Source: Xanthomonas prunicola
Lineage (GTDB): Bacteria; Pseudomonadota; Gammaproteobacteria; Xanthomonadales; Xanthomonadaceae
Length of the DNA stretch: 64,000 nt
Direction of reading: 5' to 3'
NCBI RefSeq assembly: GCF_002846205.1
Contig: NZ_PHKV01000003.1
Span: forward strand, 62,001 to 126,000
This document shows, one piece after another, positions 48,158 through 56,684 of the stretch. The translations under genes and the position numbers were made by a program. A model generated the notes under the pieces. That model did not search any database. It was not told the DNA's origin and saw only the letters and a program-made list of their open reading frames with translations. Every line of letters begins with the position of its first letter. The stretch's first letter is position 1.

Positions 48158-49464
48158 ACGCGTGCCTCCGCCAGTGCGCCGCGCAAACGCGAGCCCCAGA
48201 TACCGTAGAACACGATATACAGGTAGCACAGCAGCGGCAGCACGAACGACTCATGCAGGCCGATGCTGTCGGCGAGCAGCCCTTGCAGATACGGCACGAT
48301 GGCGCCGCCGACAATGGCCATGATCAACAGGCTCGAAGCGCGCCCGGTCAGCGGACCAAGCCGCTCGATGCCCAGGGTGAAGATGGTGGGGAACATGATC
48401 GAATTGAACAGGCCGATCGCCACCAGCGCGTACACCGCCAACATGCCGCCGCTGGCCATGGTCAGCCCCAGCAACACCGCATTGATCGCAGCGAACACCG
48501 ACAACAACACGCGCGGGGACAATTTGGCCAGCAGCGCCGAGCCGATGAAGCGGCCGATCATCGCCAGCGTCCAGTAGGCCGACACATACTTGGTTGCCTC
48601 ACGCTCGGTGAAACCGCCGATCTGCGGCAACGAGAAGTAATTGACCATCAGGCTGCCGATCGCCACTTCTGCGCCGACATAGAAAAAGATCGCCAGCACA
48701 CCGAAGCGCACATGCGGATGACGCAAGGCATCGAGCAAGGAATGCTTGCTCTCGTCTTTCTGTGCGCTTGCGTCGGTCAGTGCCGGCAGACGGAACAGAA
48801 ACACGAAGATTGCCAGCAGGAACAACACGATGCCCAGCCCGATGTACGGGCCTTGTACGGCCTGCGCTTCCTGCACGCGATAGGCGAGCTGCTCAGCTTC
48901 CGGCAAGGCTTTCAGCTGGTCACTGCTCATCACCGTGTTGGCCAGAATCAACCAGCCCCCCAACAGCGGCGCGATCGCAGTGCCAAGCGAATTCAGCGCC
49001 TGCGCCAGGGTCAAGCGGCTGGAAGCGCTGCGCTCCGGACCCAGCAAGGCGACGTAAGGATTCGCAGCAACCTGCAGGATGGTGATGCCGGTGGCCAGCA
49101 CGAACAATGCGCCGAGGAATGCACCGTACACGCGCAATTCCGCCGCCGGCCAGAAGCCCAGCGCGCCCACCGCCGCCACCGCCAACCCAGCCACGATGCC
49201 CTGCTTGTAGCCCAACCGGTTCACCAGCCAACCGGCCGGCAGCGACATCAGGAAGTACGCACCGAAGAAGGTGAATTGCACCAGCATCGCCTGCGCGAAG
49301 TTGAGCTCGAACACTGCCTTCAAGTGCGGAATCAGGATGTCATTGAGGCAGGTGAGAAAGCCCCACATGAAGAAGATCGTGGTCACCACAGACAACGCGA
49401 CGCCGTTGTTGACGGGCGCCTTGTTGCCGCTGGGCACGGAGGATTGCGTGGAAAGGGAAACCAT
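48154..49464 (-). CDS. FucP/GluP-type sugar MFS transporter
   Basis: A 436-residue inner-membrane transporter with 12 predicted helices. Hallmarks of the fucose/glucose/galactose permease group are FFMWGFLTCLNDILIPHLK (about 31-49), QFTFFGAYFLMSLPAGWLVNRLGYKQGI, ILQVAANPYVALLGP, and a central cytoplasmic loop (about 215-235). It imports a hexose by proton symport, presumably mannose or fructose. It starts 13 bases after the LacI gene stop and overlaps the fructokinase start. Confidence 0.9.
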   Translation of the reverse strand: MVSLSTQSSVPSGNKAPVNNGVALSVVTTIFFMWGFLTCLNDILIPHLKAVFELNFAQAMLVQFTFFGAYFLMSLPAGWLVNRLGYKQGIVAGLAVAAVGALGFWPAAELRVYGAFLGALFVLATGITILQVAANPYVALLGPERSASSRLTLAQALNSLGTAIAPLLGGWLILANTVMSSDQLKALPEAEQLAYRVQEAQAVQGPYIGLGIVLFLLAIFVFLFRLPALTDASAQKDESKHSLLDALRHPHVRFGVLAIFFYVGAEVAIGSLMVNYFSLPQIGGFTEREATKYVSAYWTLAMIGRFIGSALLAKLSPRVLLSVFAAINAVLLGLTMASGGMLAVYALVAIGLFNSIMFPTIFTLGIERLGPLTGRASSLLIMAIVGGAIVPYLQGLLADSIGLHESFVLPLLCYLYIVFYGIWGSRLRGALAEARV

Positions 49465-49477
49465 AGGGATTGCCTGG

Positions 49478-50653
49478 TCAGCGGCCTGAGGCCTTGGTGG
49501 GGGAATGGGCGGATGGACTGCTTGAGGGAGGTGATGACAGGTGCGGTGCTGGCGCGCAGGCGCTGCTTGCGCGAATTTTCAGAGCGACTGCTGCGGTCAA
49601 CTGCTGCGAGGCGAGCTCGGGGCTGCCGATCCGCTGCAATACCAGTTGCGCGGCCTGTCTGCCACGCGCACGCGGGTGTGCGGCCAACGTGGTCAATGCA
49701 GGCGTGAACAACGCTGCTTCAGCGATATCGTCGAAGCCGGTCACCGCAAAGTCGCGGCCCGGCACGATGCCGTGCTTGGCCAACGCCGCCATCAAACCCA
49801 GCGCAACGCTGTCGTTGTAACAGACTGCCGCAGTCGCAGCTTGCGCATCATTGCTCAGCAAGCGCACGCCACATAGTGCAGCGTCCTGGCGATTGGGCGC
49901 CGACTCGACGTACTGTCCTTTCAAATCAGCTTCCTGCATCGCGCGCGCGTAGCCTGCGCGACGCTGGCGGCAGGAACTGGATGCAGCATGCCCACCGAAA
50001 AACACGATACGCCGATGCCCTTGCGCGATCAGATGCGTGCAAGCCAGAAACGCGCCCTGCGCATTGTCCAACGCCAGCAAATCCCACTGCGCGCCTTCTA
50101 CCTCGCGATTGAACAGCACCACGTTACGTTGGCGGCCGAGTACCTGGGTCAGCGCCTGCGCCTGGCTGCCTTCGGCCGGCGACAGGATGATGCCCGCCGG
50201 CGTGTGCTCCATCAGCGAGGTCAGCACGGCCTGCTGACGCTGCGTCGATTCGCCGGTGCTGCCGAGCAAGGTCACATAACCGGCAGCGCCCAACGCCTCG
50301 TCGACACCGGCAGCGAATTCGGCAAAAAACGGGTTGGACAAATCGTTGATGACCAGCGCGATGCTGGACGAGGTGCGCTGGCGCAAATTCGCCGCGGCAC
50401 GGTTGTAGACGTAATTCTGCCGATCCAGCTCGGCCTCCACGCGTGCGCGCGTGCGCGCGTGCACCAACGGGCTGCCACGCAGTACCAGCGACACTGTCGC
50501 CCGCGATACCCCTATGGCGCCGGCAATATCGCGCAAGGTCACCGCACCCCGACGCACGCGTGGCGCGTCGATGTCCTCGGTCGCCTCGGATGTCGGCTTG
50601 GCGTGCGTCACGTGACGCGCCTTGCGGTGGCAGGAATGCACATGGATTGGCAT
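49478..50653 (-). CDS. LacI family transcriptional regulator
   Basis: A 391-residue repressor. The helix-turn-helix reads VTLRDIAGAIGVSRATVSLVLRG, followed by the hinge NRAAANLRQRTSS, then a periplasmic-binding-protein-like effector domain (IALVINDLSNPFFAEFAAG to GFDDIAEAALFTPALTTLA). About 35 residues precede the HTH and a low-complexity Ser/Pro tail follows the core. The start is uncertain: ATG 50653 was taken, a GTG further in is possible, and a TTG at 50671 lies inside the operator. It heads and probably controls the mannose operon. Confidence 0.88.
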   Translation of the reverse strand: MPIHVHSCHRKARHVTHAKPTSEATEDIDAPRVRRGAVTLRDIAGAIGVSRATVSLVLRGSPLVHARTRARVEAELDRQNYVYNRAAANLRQRTSSSIALVINDLSNPFFAEFAAGVDEALGAAGYVTLLGSTGESTQRQQAVLTSLMEHTPAGIILSPAEGSQAQALTQVLGRQRNVVLFNREVEGAQWDLLALDNAQGAFLACTHLIAQGHRRIVFFGGHAASSSCRQRRAGYARAMQEADLKGQYVESAPNRQDAALCGVRLLSNDAQAATAAVCYNDSVALGLMAALAKHGIVPGRDFAVTGFDDIAEAALFTPALTTLAAHPRARGRQAAQLVLQRIGSPELASQQLTAAVALKIRASSACAPAPHLSSPPSSSPSAHSPTKASGR

Positions 50654-50655
50654 CA

Positions 50656-50673
50656 AATTGGATCGATCCAATT
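50656..50673. promoter_or_regulatory. 18-bp perfect palindrome, probable LacI operator
   Basis: The sequence aattggatcgatccaatt is a perfect inverted repeat with the central CG typical of LacI-family operators. It lies immediately upstream of the lacI-type start at the head of the four-gene operon. Confidence 0.75.
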
Positions 50674-50790
50674 AGGCCTCTTCTGCGCAACCAATGCATG
50701 CGGCACTGCAACATAGACATCCAGCCACCGCACAGAAATCAGCGTAAGACTCGGCCCAAGCGTTGACCACGGTTGCCGCACCTTCCTCGC

Positions 50791-51636
50791 TCATTCGAAC
50801 GCAATCGACAGCCCGATTCCGCCCTGCCAATCCGGGCTTTCCGACGTCAGGCCACGCAACACCGACACGTCCAGCTGCATCGCATGCGGCAGCTGCCAGG
50901 CGCCGCCTGCACCAGCCACGCGCGAATGCTCGCTGCCGGTATCGAAACCCGCTTCCACGTAGCTGCTGAAATGATCGCCGGAGAAAAACGTGTAATTGGG
51001 CGCGAAGGTCCAGGTATCCCCATCATCGTCGCGGGCGTAATTGACGTACACCGCGATGGCGCGCTGCTGCGGCAGGTCCCAGGACGCGGTCACACCGAGT
51101 TCGCGCGCATAGCCGTCGCTGAATGCCGGACTGCCGGTCGGCACGCTGTAGGTGCCCAATGCAGCCCAATGAAAACGTTCCGAACGCGAGGGCAATGACA
51201 CCTTTAATCCAACACGGCTGTCGCCACCGCCACGCACCCGCACGCCCCCGCCCCGCTGCCAGTTGTAGCTATCGCTCCCGAGCTGCAGTTCGACGTTCTG
51301 GAACAGCCCCAGGCGCAGCAGCGTATCGGCGGTGTATTGGGTGGTGCGTTGCCCATCGCTGCGATCGGTACTTGCATCCGGCAAGCCCTGTTCCCAGGCG
51401 AACGCACCTGGCTGCACTACCTCCGCAGAGAACGGAATACCCGGGCGGTCGAATGCTGGTGCATCGTCTGCCTGTGCGATGGCATGGCCGCTGGACAGGC
51501 ACAGTGCGAGCACTACCACGGCCGAGACCGCTCGGCCTGTTGCCTGCACACGCGCACCACCAACTGCACGAGATTCGACAGATGCATCGGCATGGAATTT
51601 CAAGGATTTCGACGACATGGACATACGCAGCACCAT
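50791..51636 (-). CDS. outer-membrane beta-barrel protein (MetA-pathway/phenol-degradation transporter-like)
   Basis: A roughly 281-residue exported protein. The signal segment is AVSAVVVLALCLSSGHAIAQ, followed by repeated amphipathic strands (for example RLGLFQNVELQLGSDSYNW, GDSRVGLKVSLPS and FAPNYTFFSGDHFSSYVEAGFD) and a C-terminal GIGLSIAFE ending with a Phe-Glu. This fits small putative OM transporters of the phenol MetA type. The start is uncertain: ATGs at 51636, 51624 and 51618, and a GTG nearer the signal, are all possible. It sits upstream of no obvious partner and is 118 bases from the LacI operator. Confidence 0.7.
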   Translation of the reverse strand: MVLRMSMSSKSLKFHADASVESRAVGGARVQATGRAVSAVVVLALCLSSGHAIAQADDAPAFDRPGIPFSAEVVQPGAFAWEQGLPDASTDRSDGQRTTQYTADTLLRLGLFQNVELQLGSDSYNWQRGGGVRVRGGGDSRVGLKVSLPSRSERFHWAALGTYSVPTGSPAFSDGYARELGVTASWDLPQQRAIAVYVNYARDDDGDTWTFAPNYTFFSGDHFSSYVEAGFDTGSEHSRVAGAGGAWQLPHAMQLDVSVLRGLTSESPDWQGGIGLSIAFE

Positions 51637-51907
51637 TGGCAGACGGAGCGAGCAAGAAAAGGGCAACGCCACAGCACGATAAGCCTGCCTGCATCGACCA
51701 GCAACGGCGCGCATGGTGCCGCGCCAGCCGTGACCTGCTTGTATAGCGGCGCTCTGTGAGTTGTTTTCCGGGTTACCGGCTGTGGTGCGCGGTGATGGCA
51801 TTCCAGGGGAACCCATACCCAAAGACACAGCACGCAGGCTGCGCCCGACACCGTGATGCGTGTGATGCTGCGGTCGCGCCTCTTCTGCCTTTCGGTAACA
51901 CGCAACG

Positions 51908-51932
51908 AAAAATGGGCGCCCGCAGGCGCCCA
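51908..51932 (-). terminator. intrinsic terminator of the ugd-slyX-DUF2058 genes
   Basis: Stem tgggcgcc/ggcgccca (51913-51920 with 51925-51932). Read on the minus strand it is followed by TTTTT. It is 28 bases after the DUF2058 stop. Confidence 0.75.
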
Positions 51933-51960
51933 CTCACACCACACTCAAGGTAGCGCAGCC

Positions 51961-52695
51961 TTACCAGACCAAGTCGTCGGGCACCTGATATTTGGGGTCC
52001 GCGTACGGGTCGTCGCCCGCCGGTGCGTTCGGGTCCACTTTCAAGGCGACCGATGCCGCGAACACCGCTTCGGCTTCGGCGAGCACCTCGGCAGTCACCA
52101 GCAGATAACGCCCGTTGAGTTGCAGCACGCCCAGCTCGCCGGCGTTGAGCGCCTTGAGTTGATCGGCGGTGACGTAAATGCGCTTGATCTTGCCGCCATA
52201 CGGAAAGTGCCGGGCGATATCCGCAGCGGCATCATTCAACCCTTTGTCTTTCACCAACTCTTCGAGCTTGGCCTTGGCTTGGCGACGCAGGCGTGCTTCT
52301 TCCTGCTTCAACCGCTCGGCCTCGATGCGCTCGTCTTTCTCGCGCTGCGCACGGATCGCATACGCCTTGGCCAGATCGATGTCTTCGCGCGTGCGTGCCG
52401 GTCTGGGGCCACGACGGTCTGCAGCAGGATGCTGCGAACGCGGCGCGGCGCCGGGCTTGCCGTCATGACGACGCTCGGGCCTGCCATTGGGGTTGCGATC
52501 GCCCTTGCCGTCGGTCGCCGCAGCGACATGCGGCCGCTGCGGCCCCCTGCCCTGGCCAGGCCTATTGCCGCCGGGTGCTGGCTTGCCACCGTTGCCATGC
52601 GCACGCGCTGCAGGCCGTGCGTCGGGTTTGCGTTCGGGCTTGGGCGCGGACTTGAAGCCCAACCCAAGCAATTGGTCACGTAAGGTATCGCTCAT
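51961..52695 (-). CDS. DUF2058 family protein (YaiL-like)
   Basis: A 244-residue protein. The N terminus is the family block MSDTLRDQLLGLGFK. A basic, Gly/Pro/Arg-rich disordered region follows (about 20-105), then a charged coiled helix (KAYAIRAQREKDERIEAERLKQEEARLRRQAKAKLEELV). The conserved C-terminal domain (about 155-225) has FPYGGKIKRIYVTADQ and LNGRYLLVTAEV. The basic tail suggests nucleic-acid or ribosome contact; no function is established. ATG 52695 was chosen over an upstream in-frame codon. It is 18 bases after slyX. Confidence 0.85.
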   Translation of the reverse strand: MSDTLRDQLLGLGFKSAPKPERKPDARPAARAHGNGGKPAPGGNRPGQGRGPQRPHVAAATDGKGDRNPNGRPERRHDGKPGAAPRSQHPAADRRGPRPARTREDIDLAKAYAIRAQREKDERIEAERLKQEEARLRRQAKAKLEELVKDKGLNDAAADIARHFPYGGKIKRIYVTADQLKALNAGELGVLQLNGRYLLVTAEVLAEAEAVFAASVALKVDPNAPAGDDPYADPKYQVPDDLVW

Positions 52696-52713
52696 GGCGG
52701 TGGCAATCTGCAA

Positions 52714-52950
52714 TCAATAGTGCGGAGGCGGCGGCTCATCCGCTGCATCGGCAAACAACGTGGAGCGCACCTTGCCCAGATCCTCGAGCAGGTGGCGGAT
52801 CAGTTCGGCATTGCGGGCGCCCGTCAAACGGGCGTCCGCAAGTGCTTCACTCAGTTCGTTGAGCGCCTGCTCCTGAAAGGAGAGGCGCGTTTCCAGTTCA
52901 ACCAACCGCGCGTCCAGTTCCTGGTCGCGCGGCGAGAGTTGCTCATGCAT
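52714..52950 (-). CDS. slyX: SlyX family protein
   Basis: A 78-residue coiled-coil protein ([28 protein letters not shown]) ending in the SlyX hallmark PPPPHY. The role of SlyX is not established. ATG 52950 overlaps the ugd stop by 8 bases, so it is translated in the wake of ugd. Confidence 0.88.
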   Translation of the reverse strand: MHEQLSPRDQELDARLVELETRLSFQEQALNELSEALADARLTGARNAELIRHLLEDLGKVRSTLFADAADEPPPPHY

Positions 52951-54292
52951 GCAACGAACGGCCTCGTCCGATGGCGTAATACGCAAGACCTGCGGCTTCG
53001 ATTTCCTGCGGGTCGTACAGGTTGCGACCGTCGAACACGACGTCGTCCTTCAAGGCCTGCTTGATCTTGCCGAAGTCCGGGCTGCGGAATTGCTTCCACT
53101 CGGTGACCACGACTAATGCATCCGCGCCTTCCAGTGCGGAGAACGCGTCGTCGCAGAAGGTCAGATCATCACGCTCGCCGAAGATGCGCTTGGCTTCATG
53201 CGTGGCTTCCGGGTCGTAGGCCCGCACGGTGGCACCGGCTTCCCACAACTGCTCCATCAGGCGACGGCTGGACGCGGCGCGCATGTCGTCGGTGTTGGGC
53301 TTGAACGCCAAGCCCCAGACCGCAAACGTCTTGCCGGCCACGCTACCGGTGCCTTCGGTGCCGTAATGACGCTGCACCAGTTCGAACAGATGGCCCTTCT
53401 GCGCGTTGTTGACGCTTTCCACTGCGTTGAGCAGGGTCGGCTGCATGCCGTACTGCTCGGCCGTCTTGGCCAGTGCCTGCACGTCCTTCGGGAAGCACGA
53501 GCCACCGTAACCGGCGCCCGGGTAGATGAAGTGCCAGCCAATCCGCGGGTCCGAGCCGATGCCGTTACGCACATGCTCGACGTCCGCACCGACACGCTCG
53601 GCAATGTTGGCGATCTCGTTCATGAAACTGATCTTGGTCGCCAGCATCGCGTTCGCCGCGTACTTGGTCAGCTCGGCCGAACGCACGTCCATTTCCACGA
53701 TGCGATCGCGGTTGCGATTGAACGGTGCATACAGACGACGCATCCGCGCAATGGCCGCCGGCTTCTTGGCACCGATCACGATGCGATCGGGACGCATGCA
53801 GTCGGCCACCGCATCGCCTTCCTTGAGGAACTCAGGGTTGGAAACCACGTCGAACTCATGGTCTACGCCGCGCGCGTCCAGTTCTTCCTGGATTGCCACA
53901 CGCACCTTGTCGGCGGTGCCGACCGGCACGGTGGACTTGTTCACCACAACCGCGGGCCCATCGATATGGCGGCCGACCGTACGCGCGACTGCCAGGACAT
54001 ACTGCAGGTCGGCGCTGCCGTCTTCATCCGGCGGCGTGCCCACGGCGATAAAGGTGATTTCGCCGTGCGCAATTGCCTCGGCAGCATCGGTGGTGAAGCG
54101 CAACCGGCCGGAGGCGTGGTTGGCTTTCACCATCGGCTCCAGGCCGGGTTCATAGATGGGAATCACCCCACGATTGAGACCATCAACTTTCGCCTGATCG
54201 ATGTCTACACAGATAACGTGATGACCGACTTCGGCCAGACAGGTTCCGGTGACGAGACCAACATAACCGGTACCAAAGATCGCAACTCGCAT
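52943..54292 (-). CDS. ugd: UDP-glucose 6-dehydrogenase
   Basis: A 449-residue enzyme that oxidises UDP-glucose to UDP-glucuronate, a precursor of exopolysaccharide such as xanthan. It has the N-terminal NAD motif [11 protein letters not shown] (6-16), catalytic C266 in [11 protein letters not shown]210 in [12 protein letters not shown] and the C-terminal nucleotide domain with [13 protein letters not shown]. The length and motifs are standard. slyX and the DUF2058 gene follow on the same strand. Confidence 0.95.
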   Translation of the reverse strand: MRVAIFGTGYVGLVTGTCLAEVGHHVICVDIDQAKVDGLNRGVIPIYEPGLEPMVKANHASGRLRFTTDAAEAIAHGEITFIAVGTPPDEDGSADLQYVLAVARTVGRHIDGPAVVVNKSTVPVGTADKVRVAIQEELDARGVDHEFDVVSNPEFLKEGDAVADCMRPDRIVIGAKKPAAIARMRRLYAPFNRNRDRIVEMDVRSAELTKYAANAMLATKISFMNEIANIAERVGADVEHVRNGIGSDPRIGWHFIYPGAGYGGSCFPKDVQALAKTAEQYGMQPTLLNAVESVNNAQKGHLFELVQRHYGTEGTGSVAGKTFAVWGLAFKPNTDDMRAASSRRLMEQLWEAGATVRAYDPEATHEAKRIFGERDDLTFCDDAFSALEGADALVVVTEWKQFRSPDFGKIKQALKDDVVFDGRNLYDPQEIEAAGLAYYAIGRGRSLHA

Positions 54293-54316
54293 GGGTGGGG
54301 GTACTCCTGTGGGGGA

Positions 54317-55288
54317 TCAGGGAAGGATACCCATCAGCTCGACATCGAACGTCAACGTTGCGTCAGGTCCGATCGGCCCCCCCTGCGTGCCGTTCGGGCC
54401 ATAGGCCAAGTTGGATGGAATCCAGAAACGATATTTCGAACCGACCGGCATCAACGCGACGCCCTCGGTCCAACCGGGAATCACTTGATCCAGGCCAAAC
54501 TCGGCCGGCTGGCCGCGCTGGTAGGAACTATCGAAGACCTGCCCGTTAAGCAGCTTGCCTTCGTAGTTCACACGCACCTTGTTGGTCCGCATCGGGCGCT
54601 CGCCGCTGCCCTGGCGCAACACCATGTACTGCAGGCCGGACGCGGTGGTGATCACGCCCTTCTCGGTCTTGTTCTTGGTAAGGAAGGCATTGCCTTCTTC
54701 GCGATTCTTGGCTCCGACAGCGCCCTGCTTGGCAGAGGCGAACGCCTGCATGGTGGCCATCGCTTCCTGCTGGGTCAGACGCGTGGTGCCTTTGGCAAAC
54801 ACGGTACGTACCGCTTCCATCAGGACCGACAGGTCGATCTCGTCCTTGATGCCAGCCAGCGACGGACCCACCGCGCGATCGCCGAGCATCAGGCCGACAT
54901 TTTCCTTGGACGGTGCAGCCGGCGCGGCACCCGGCGCCATGCCTGGCACCTGCTGACCGTTACGGGCAGCAAGCGCGGTACGCAGTGCGGTATCGGTGGC
55001 CTGGGTCTGCTCATCCGACAACAGCGGCTTGCCGCCCTTGAATGCATTTTCGATGGCGCGTTGCATCGCGTTCACATCGATGTCCTGAGCGATCGGCTCG
55101 AACGAACGTGCCACGTCCATACCGATGGCGTAACTGACGTTGTCGCGCGTGCTCTTCTCAGACGAGGCATTCAAAGCTGGCTTCTCCTTGGTGGCCGCTG
55201 CGGCCGGTTGCTGCGACATCGCCGGCATCGATGCCGACAGTGCCACCATCAGTAACGACGCCGCCGCGCCGCGCTTTCCCATCTTCAT
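54317..55288 (-). CDS. FKBP-type peptidyl-prolyl isomerase (Mip/FkpA-like)
   Basis: A 323-residue exported PPIase. Signal peptide to about residue 25. The FKBP N-terminal helical domain occurs twice (NVSYAIGMDVARSF... and NVGLMLGDRAVGPSL..., about 45-115 and 130-200). A linker helix AFLTKNKTEKGV precedes a complete FKBP domain with GLQYMVLRQGSG, VFDSSYQRGQPAEF, VIPGWTEGV and LAYGPNG. The catalytic FDSS and GW residues are present. Mip-type isomerases help fold envelope proteins and can aid virulence. ATG 55288 was used. Confidence 0.9.
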   Translation of the reverse strand: MKMGKRGAAASLLMVALSASMPAMSQQPAAAATKEKPALNASSEKSTRDNVSYAIGMDVARSFEPIAQDIDVNAMQRAIENAFKGGKPLLSDEQTQATDTALRTALAARNGQQVPGMAPGAAPAAPSKENVGLMLGDRAVGPSLAGIKDEIDLSVLMEAVRTVFAKGTTRLTQQEAMATMQAFASAKQGAVGAKNREEGNAFLTKNKTEKGVITTASGLQYMVLRQGSGERPMRTNKVRVNYEGKLLNGQVFDSSYQRGQPAEFGLDQVIPGWTEGVALMPVGSKYRFWIPSNLAYGPNGTQGGPIGPDATLTFDVELMGILP

Positions 55289-55378
55289 TCGATGCACTTC
55301 CCAAAAGTGAAAAGACACGCCACCGATGGCGCTGAATGCGCATTGTCGCATGCGCGCGCGGCGATGCGCGCGCTGCAC

Positions 55379-55936
55379 TCAGCGCGACGGTGCCTTGAGC
55401 TCGCGTTCGATTGCTGCCAGCACGCTCGGATCGTCCGGCTTGATCTTGCTGGGGAACTGCGCAACCACGCGACCATCGCGACTAATCAGGTACTTGTGGA
55501 AGTTCCAGCCCGGCGCCACGCCAGTGGCCTGGGTCAGGCGCTGATACAGCGGCGTCGCCTCGGCACCCAGCACATGCACCTTCTCAAACATCGGGAACTT
55601 GACGCCATAGGTCAGCGTGCAGAATTCCTGGATCTGTTTCTCAGATCCGGGTTCCTGGCCCTGGAAATCGTTCGACGGGAAGCCCAGCACGCTGAAGCCG
55701 CGGCTGGCAAAGCGCTGGTTGAGCGCTTCCAGACCTTCGTACTGCGGGGTGTAGCCGCACTTGCTGGCGGTATTGACCACCAGCACGACCTTGCCGCCGT
55801 AGGTACGGTTCAGGTTGATCGGGGCCTTGCCGGCCAGCGGCCGGTAGTCCACATCCAGCACCGGGGTGCCGGCGGCGAACGCCGATGTTGCAAAAAAGCC
55901 AGTAAATACAAGAGCCAGTAGACGATTGAGCAACAT
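55379..55936 (-). CDS. periplasmic glutathione peroxidase-like thiol peroxidase
   Basis: A 185-residue protein with a signal peptide (cleavage near AFA-A, residue 22). The peroxidatic Cys is C60 in NTASKCGYTPQYEGLE; the Gln partner is in NDFQGQEPG and the Trp in GWNFHKYLIS. FPSND and FPMFEKV are typical of the family. Being exported, it probably uses thioredoxin-like reductants rather than glutathione. ATG 55936 has AAGGG upstream. It is divergent from the YtrA-type operon. Confidence 0.9.
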   Translation of the reverse strand: MLLNRLLALVFTGFFATSAFAAGTPVLDVDYRPLAGKAPINLNRTYGGKVVLVVNTASKCGYTPQYEGLEALNQRFASRGFSVLGFPSNDFQGQEPGSEKQIQEFCTLTYGVKFPMFEKVHVLGAEATPLYQRLTQATGVAPGWNFHKYLISRDGRVVAQFPSKIKPDDPSVLAAIERELKAPSR

Positions 55937-56005
55937 GAGCAATGCCCTTCGATAGTTGAGGCGGCGCACCGGTGAGGGGTGCCATCAGTTGGGGATGACA
56001 AACAG

Positions 56006-56033
56006 TTGACTGCCCGCGTGTCGGTGTTATAGT
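56006..56033 (+). promoter_or_regulatory. sigma-70 type promoter of the YtrA operon
   Basis: A TTGACT at 56006-56011 and a TATAGT at 56028-56033 with a 16-base spacer. The -10 box lies inside the inverted repeat at 56023-56046, so a repressor bound there would block it. Confidence 0.7.
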
Positions 56034-56046
56034 TGAATACAACACC
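56023..56046. promoter_or_regulatory. inverted repeat, candidate YtrA-type operator
   Basis: The arms GGTGTT (56023-56028) and AACACC (56041-56046) are perfect; 9 of 12 possible pairs match across the whole 24 bases, including TA/TA inside. It overlaps the -10 box of the operon encoding a GntR-type regulator. Confidence 0.6.
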
Positions 56047-56070
56047 AGTCATCCAACGCAGGGGGAAAGT

Positions 56071-56319
56071 ATGAACAGCACACGCTTCACGCGACCAGTT
56101 CCGCTGTTGCTGTTCGGCAGCACCCTGTTTGCCATTGGTTGCCTGGGAGCCGCTTCCAGTCAGGTGACGGAGTCCGGCGCCGATTATGGCGTGTCGGAGG
56201 CGGTTACGGAAAACGCGACGACTCCCCCCGAAGCGCGTTCACGGCCTGGCCGGCATGTGCGCGCTTCGCTGTCGATGCCCTATTTCTCCTTCGCGCAGGC
56301 TCTGCGCCCACGGAGCTGA
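56071..56319 (+). CDS. small secreted protein heading the YtrA operon
   Basis: An 82-residue protein with GGGGGAAAG just before the ATG. A hydrophobic N-terminal segment (about 9-28) contains a Cys at position 24 in FAIGCLGA, which only loosely fits a lipobox. The rest is acidic and then Arg-rich, without a known motif. It is 37 bases from the promoter and 2 bases before the regulator gene, so it is certainly transcribed with the operon. Confidence 0.6.
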   Translation: MNSTRFTRPVPLLLFGSTLFAIGCLGAASSQVTESGADYGVSEAVTENATTPPEARSRPGRHVRASLSMPYFSFAQALRPRS

Positions 56320-56321
56320 TC

Positions 56322-56684
56322 ATGAATGACATTCAGTGGAGCGACGGCGCTCCCATCTACCGCCAACTCAAGGAACGGGTGATTGCCATGATGCTCGATG
56401 GAATCCTCAAGCCTGGCGATGCCCTGCCCTCGGTGCGCCAAGTGGCGGCCGACTACCAACTCAACCCCATCACCGTCTCGCGCGCCTATCAGGAATTGGC
56501 CGACGAGAACCTGGTGGAGAAACGCCGCGGCCTGGGCATGTTCATGACCCCGGAAGCCGCACAGAAACTGCGTGGCAGCGAACGCGAGCGTTTCTTGAAT
56601 GAAGAATGGCCCGCTGTGCTGGAAAGGATCCAGCGCCTGGGACTGTCCATCGACGATCTGTTGCCACAGGGAAAAACACCATGA
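56322..56684 (+). CDS. GntR family regulator, YtrA subfamily
   Basis: A 120-residue repressor. The winged helix (about 10-72) contains PIYRQLKERVIAMMLDGIL and the recognition helix region LPSVRQVAADYQLNPITVSRAYQEL. The effector part is only about 45 residues, as in the YtrA subfamily. GGAG lies upstream of the ATG. Its stop overlaps the ABC ATPase start (ATGA). YtrA-type regulators usually control their own ABC exporter operon; the operator candidate is at 56023-56046. Confidence 0.92.
   Translation: MNDIQWSDGAPIYRQLKERVIAMMLDGILKPGDALPSVRQVAADYQLNPITVSRAYQELADENLVEKRRGLGMFMTPEAAQKLRGSERERFLNEEWPAVLERIQRLGLSIDDLLPQGKTP

Noticed and set aside
47866..49707. Plus-strand open frame of 613 codons opposite the permease and LacI genes
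   Set aside because: It is antisense to two clear proteins; its composition (Gln, Arg, His) is typical of a shadow frame.
53198..55255. Plus-strand open frame of 685 codons opposite ugd and the Mip-type isomerase
   Set aside because: It runs across two recognised genes on the other strand and has no motif or ribosome binding site.
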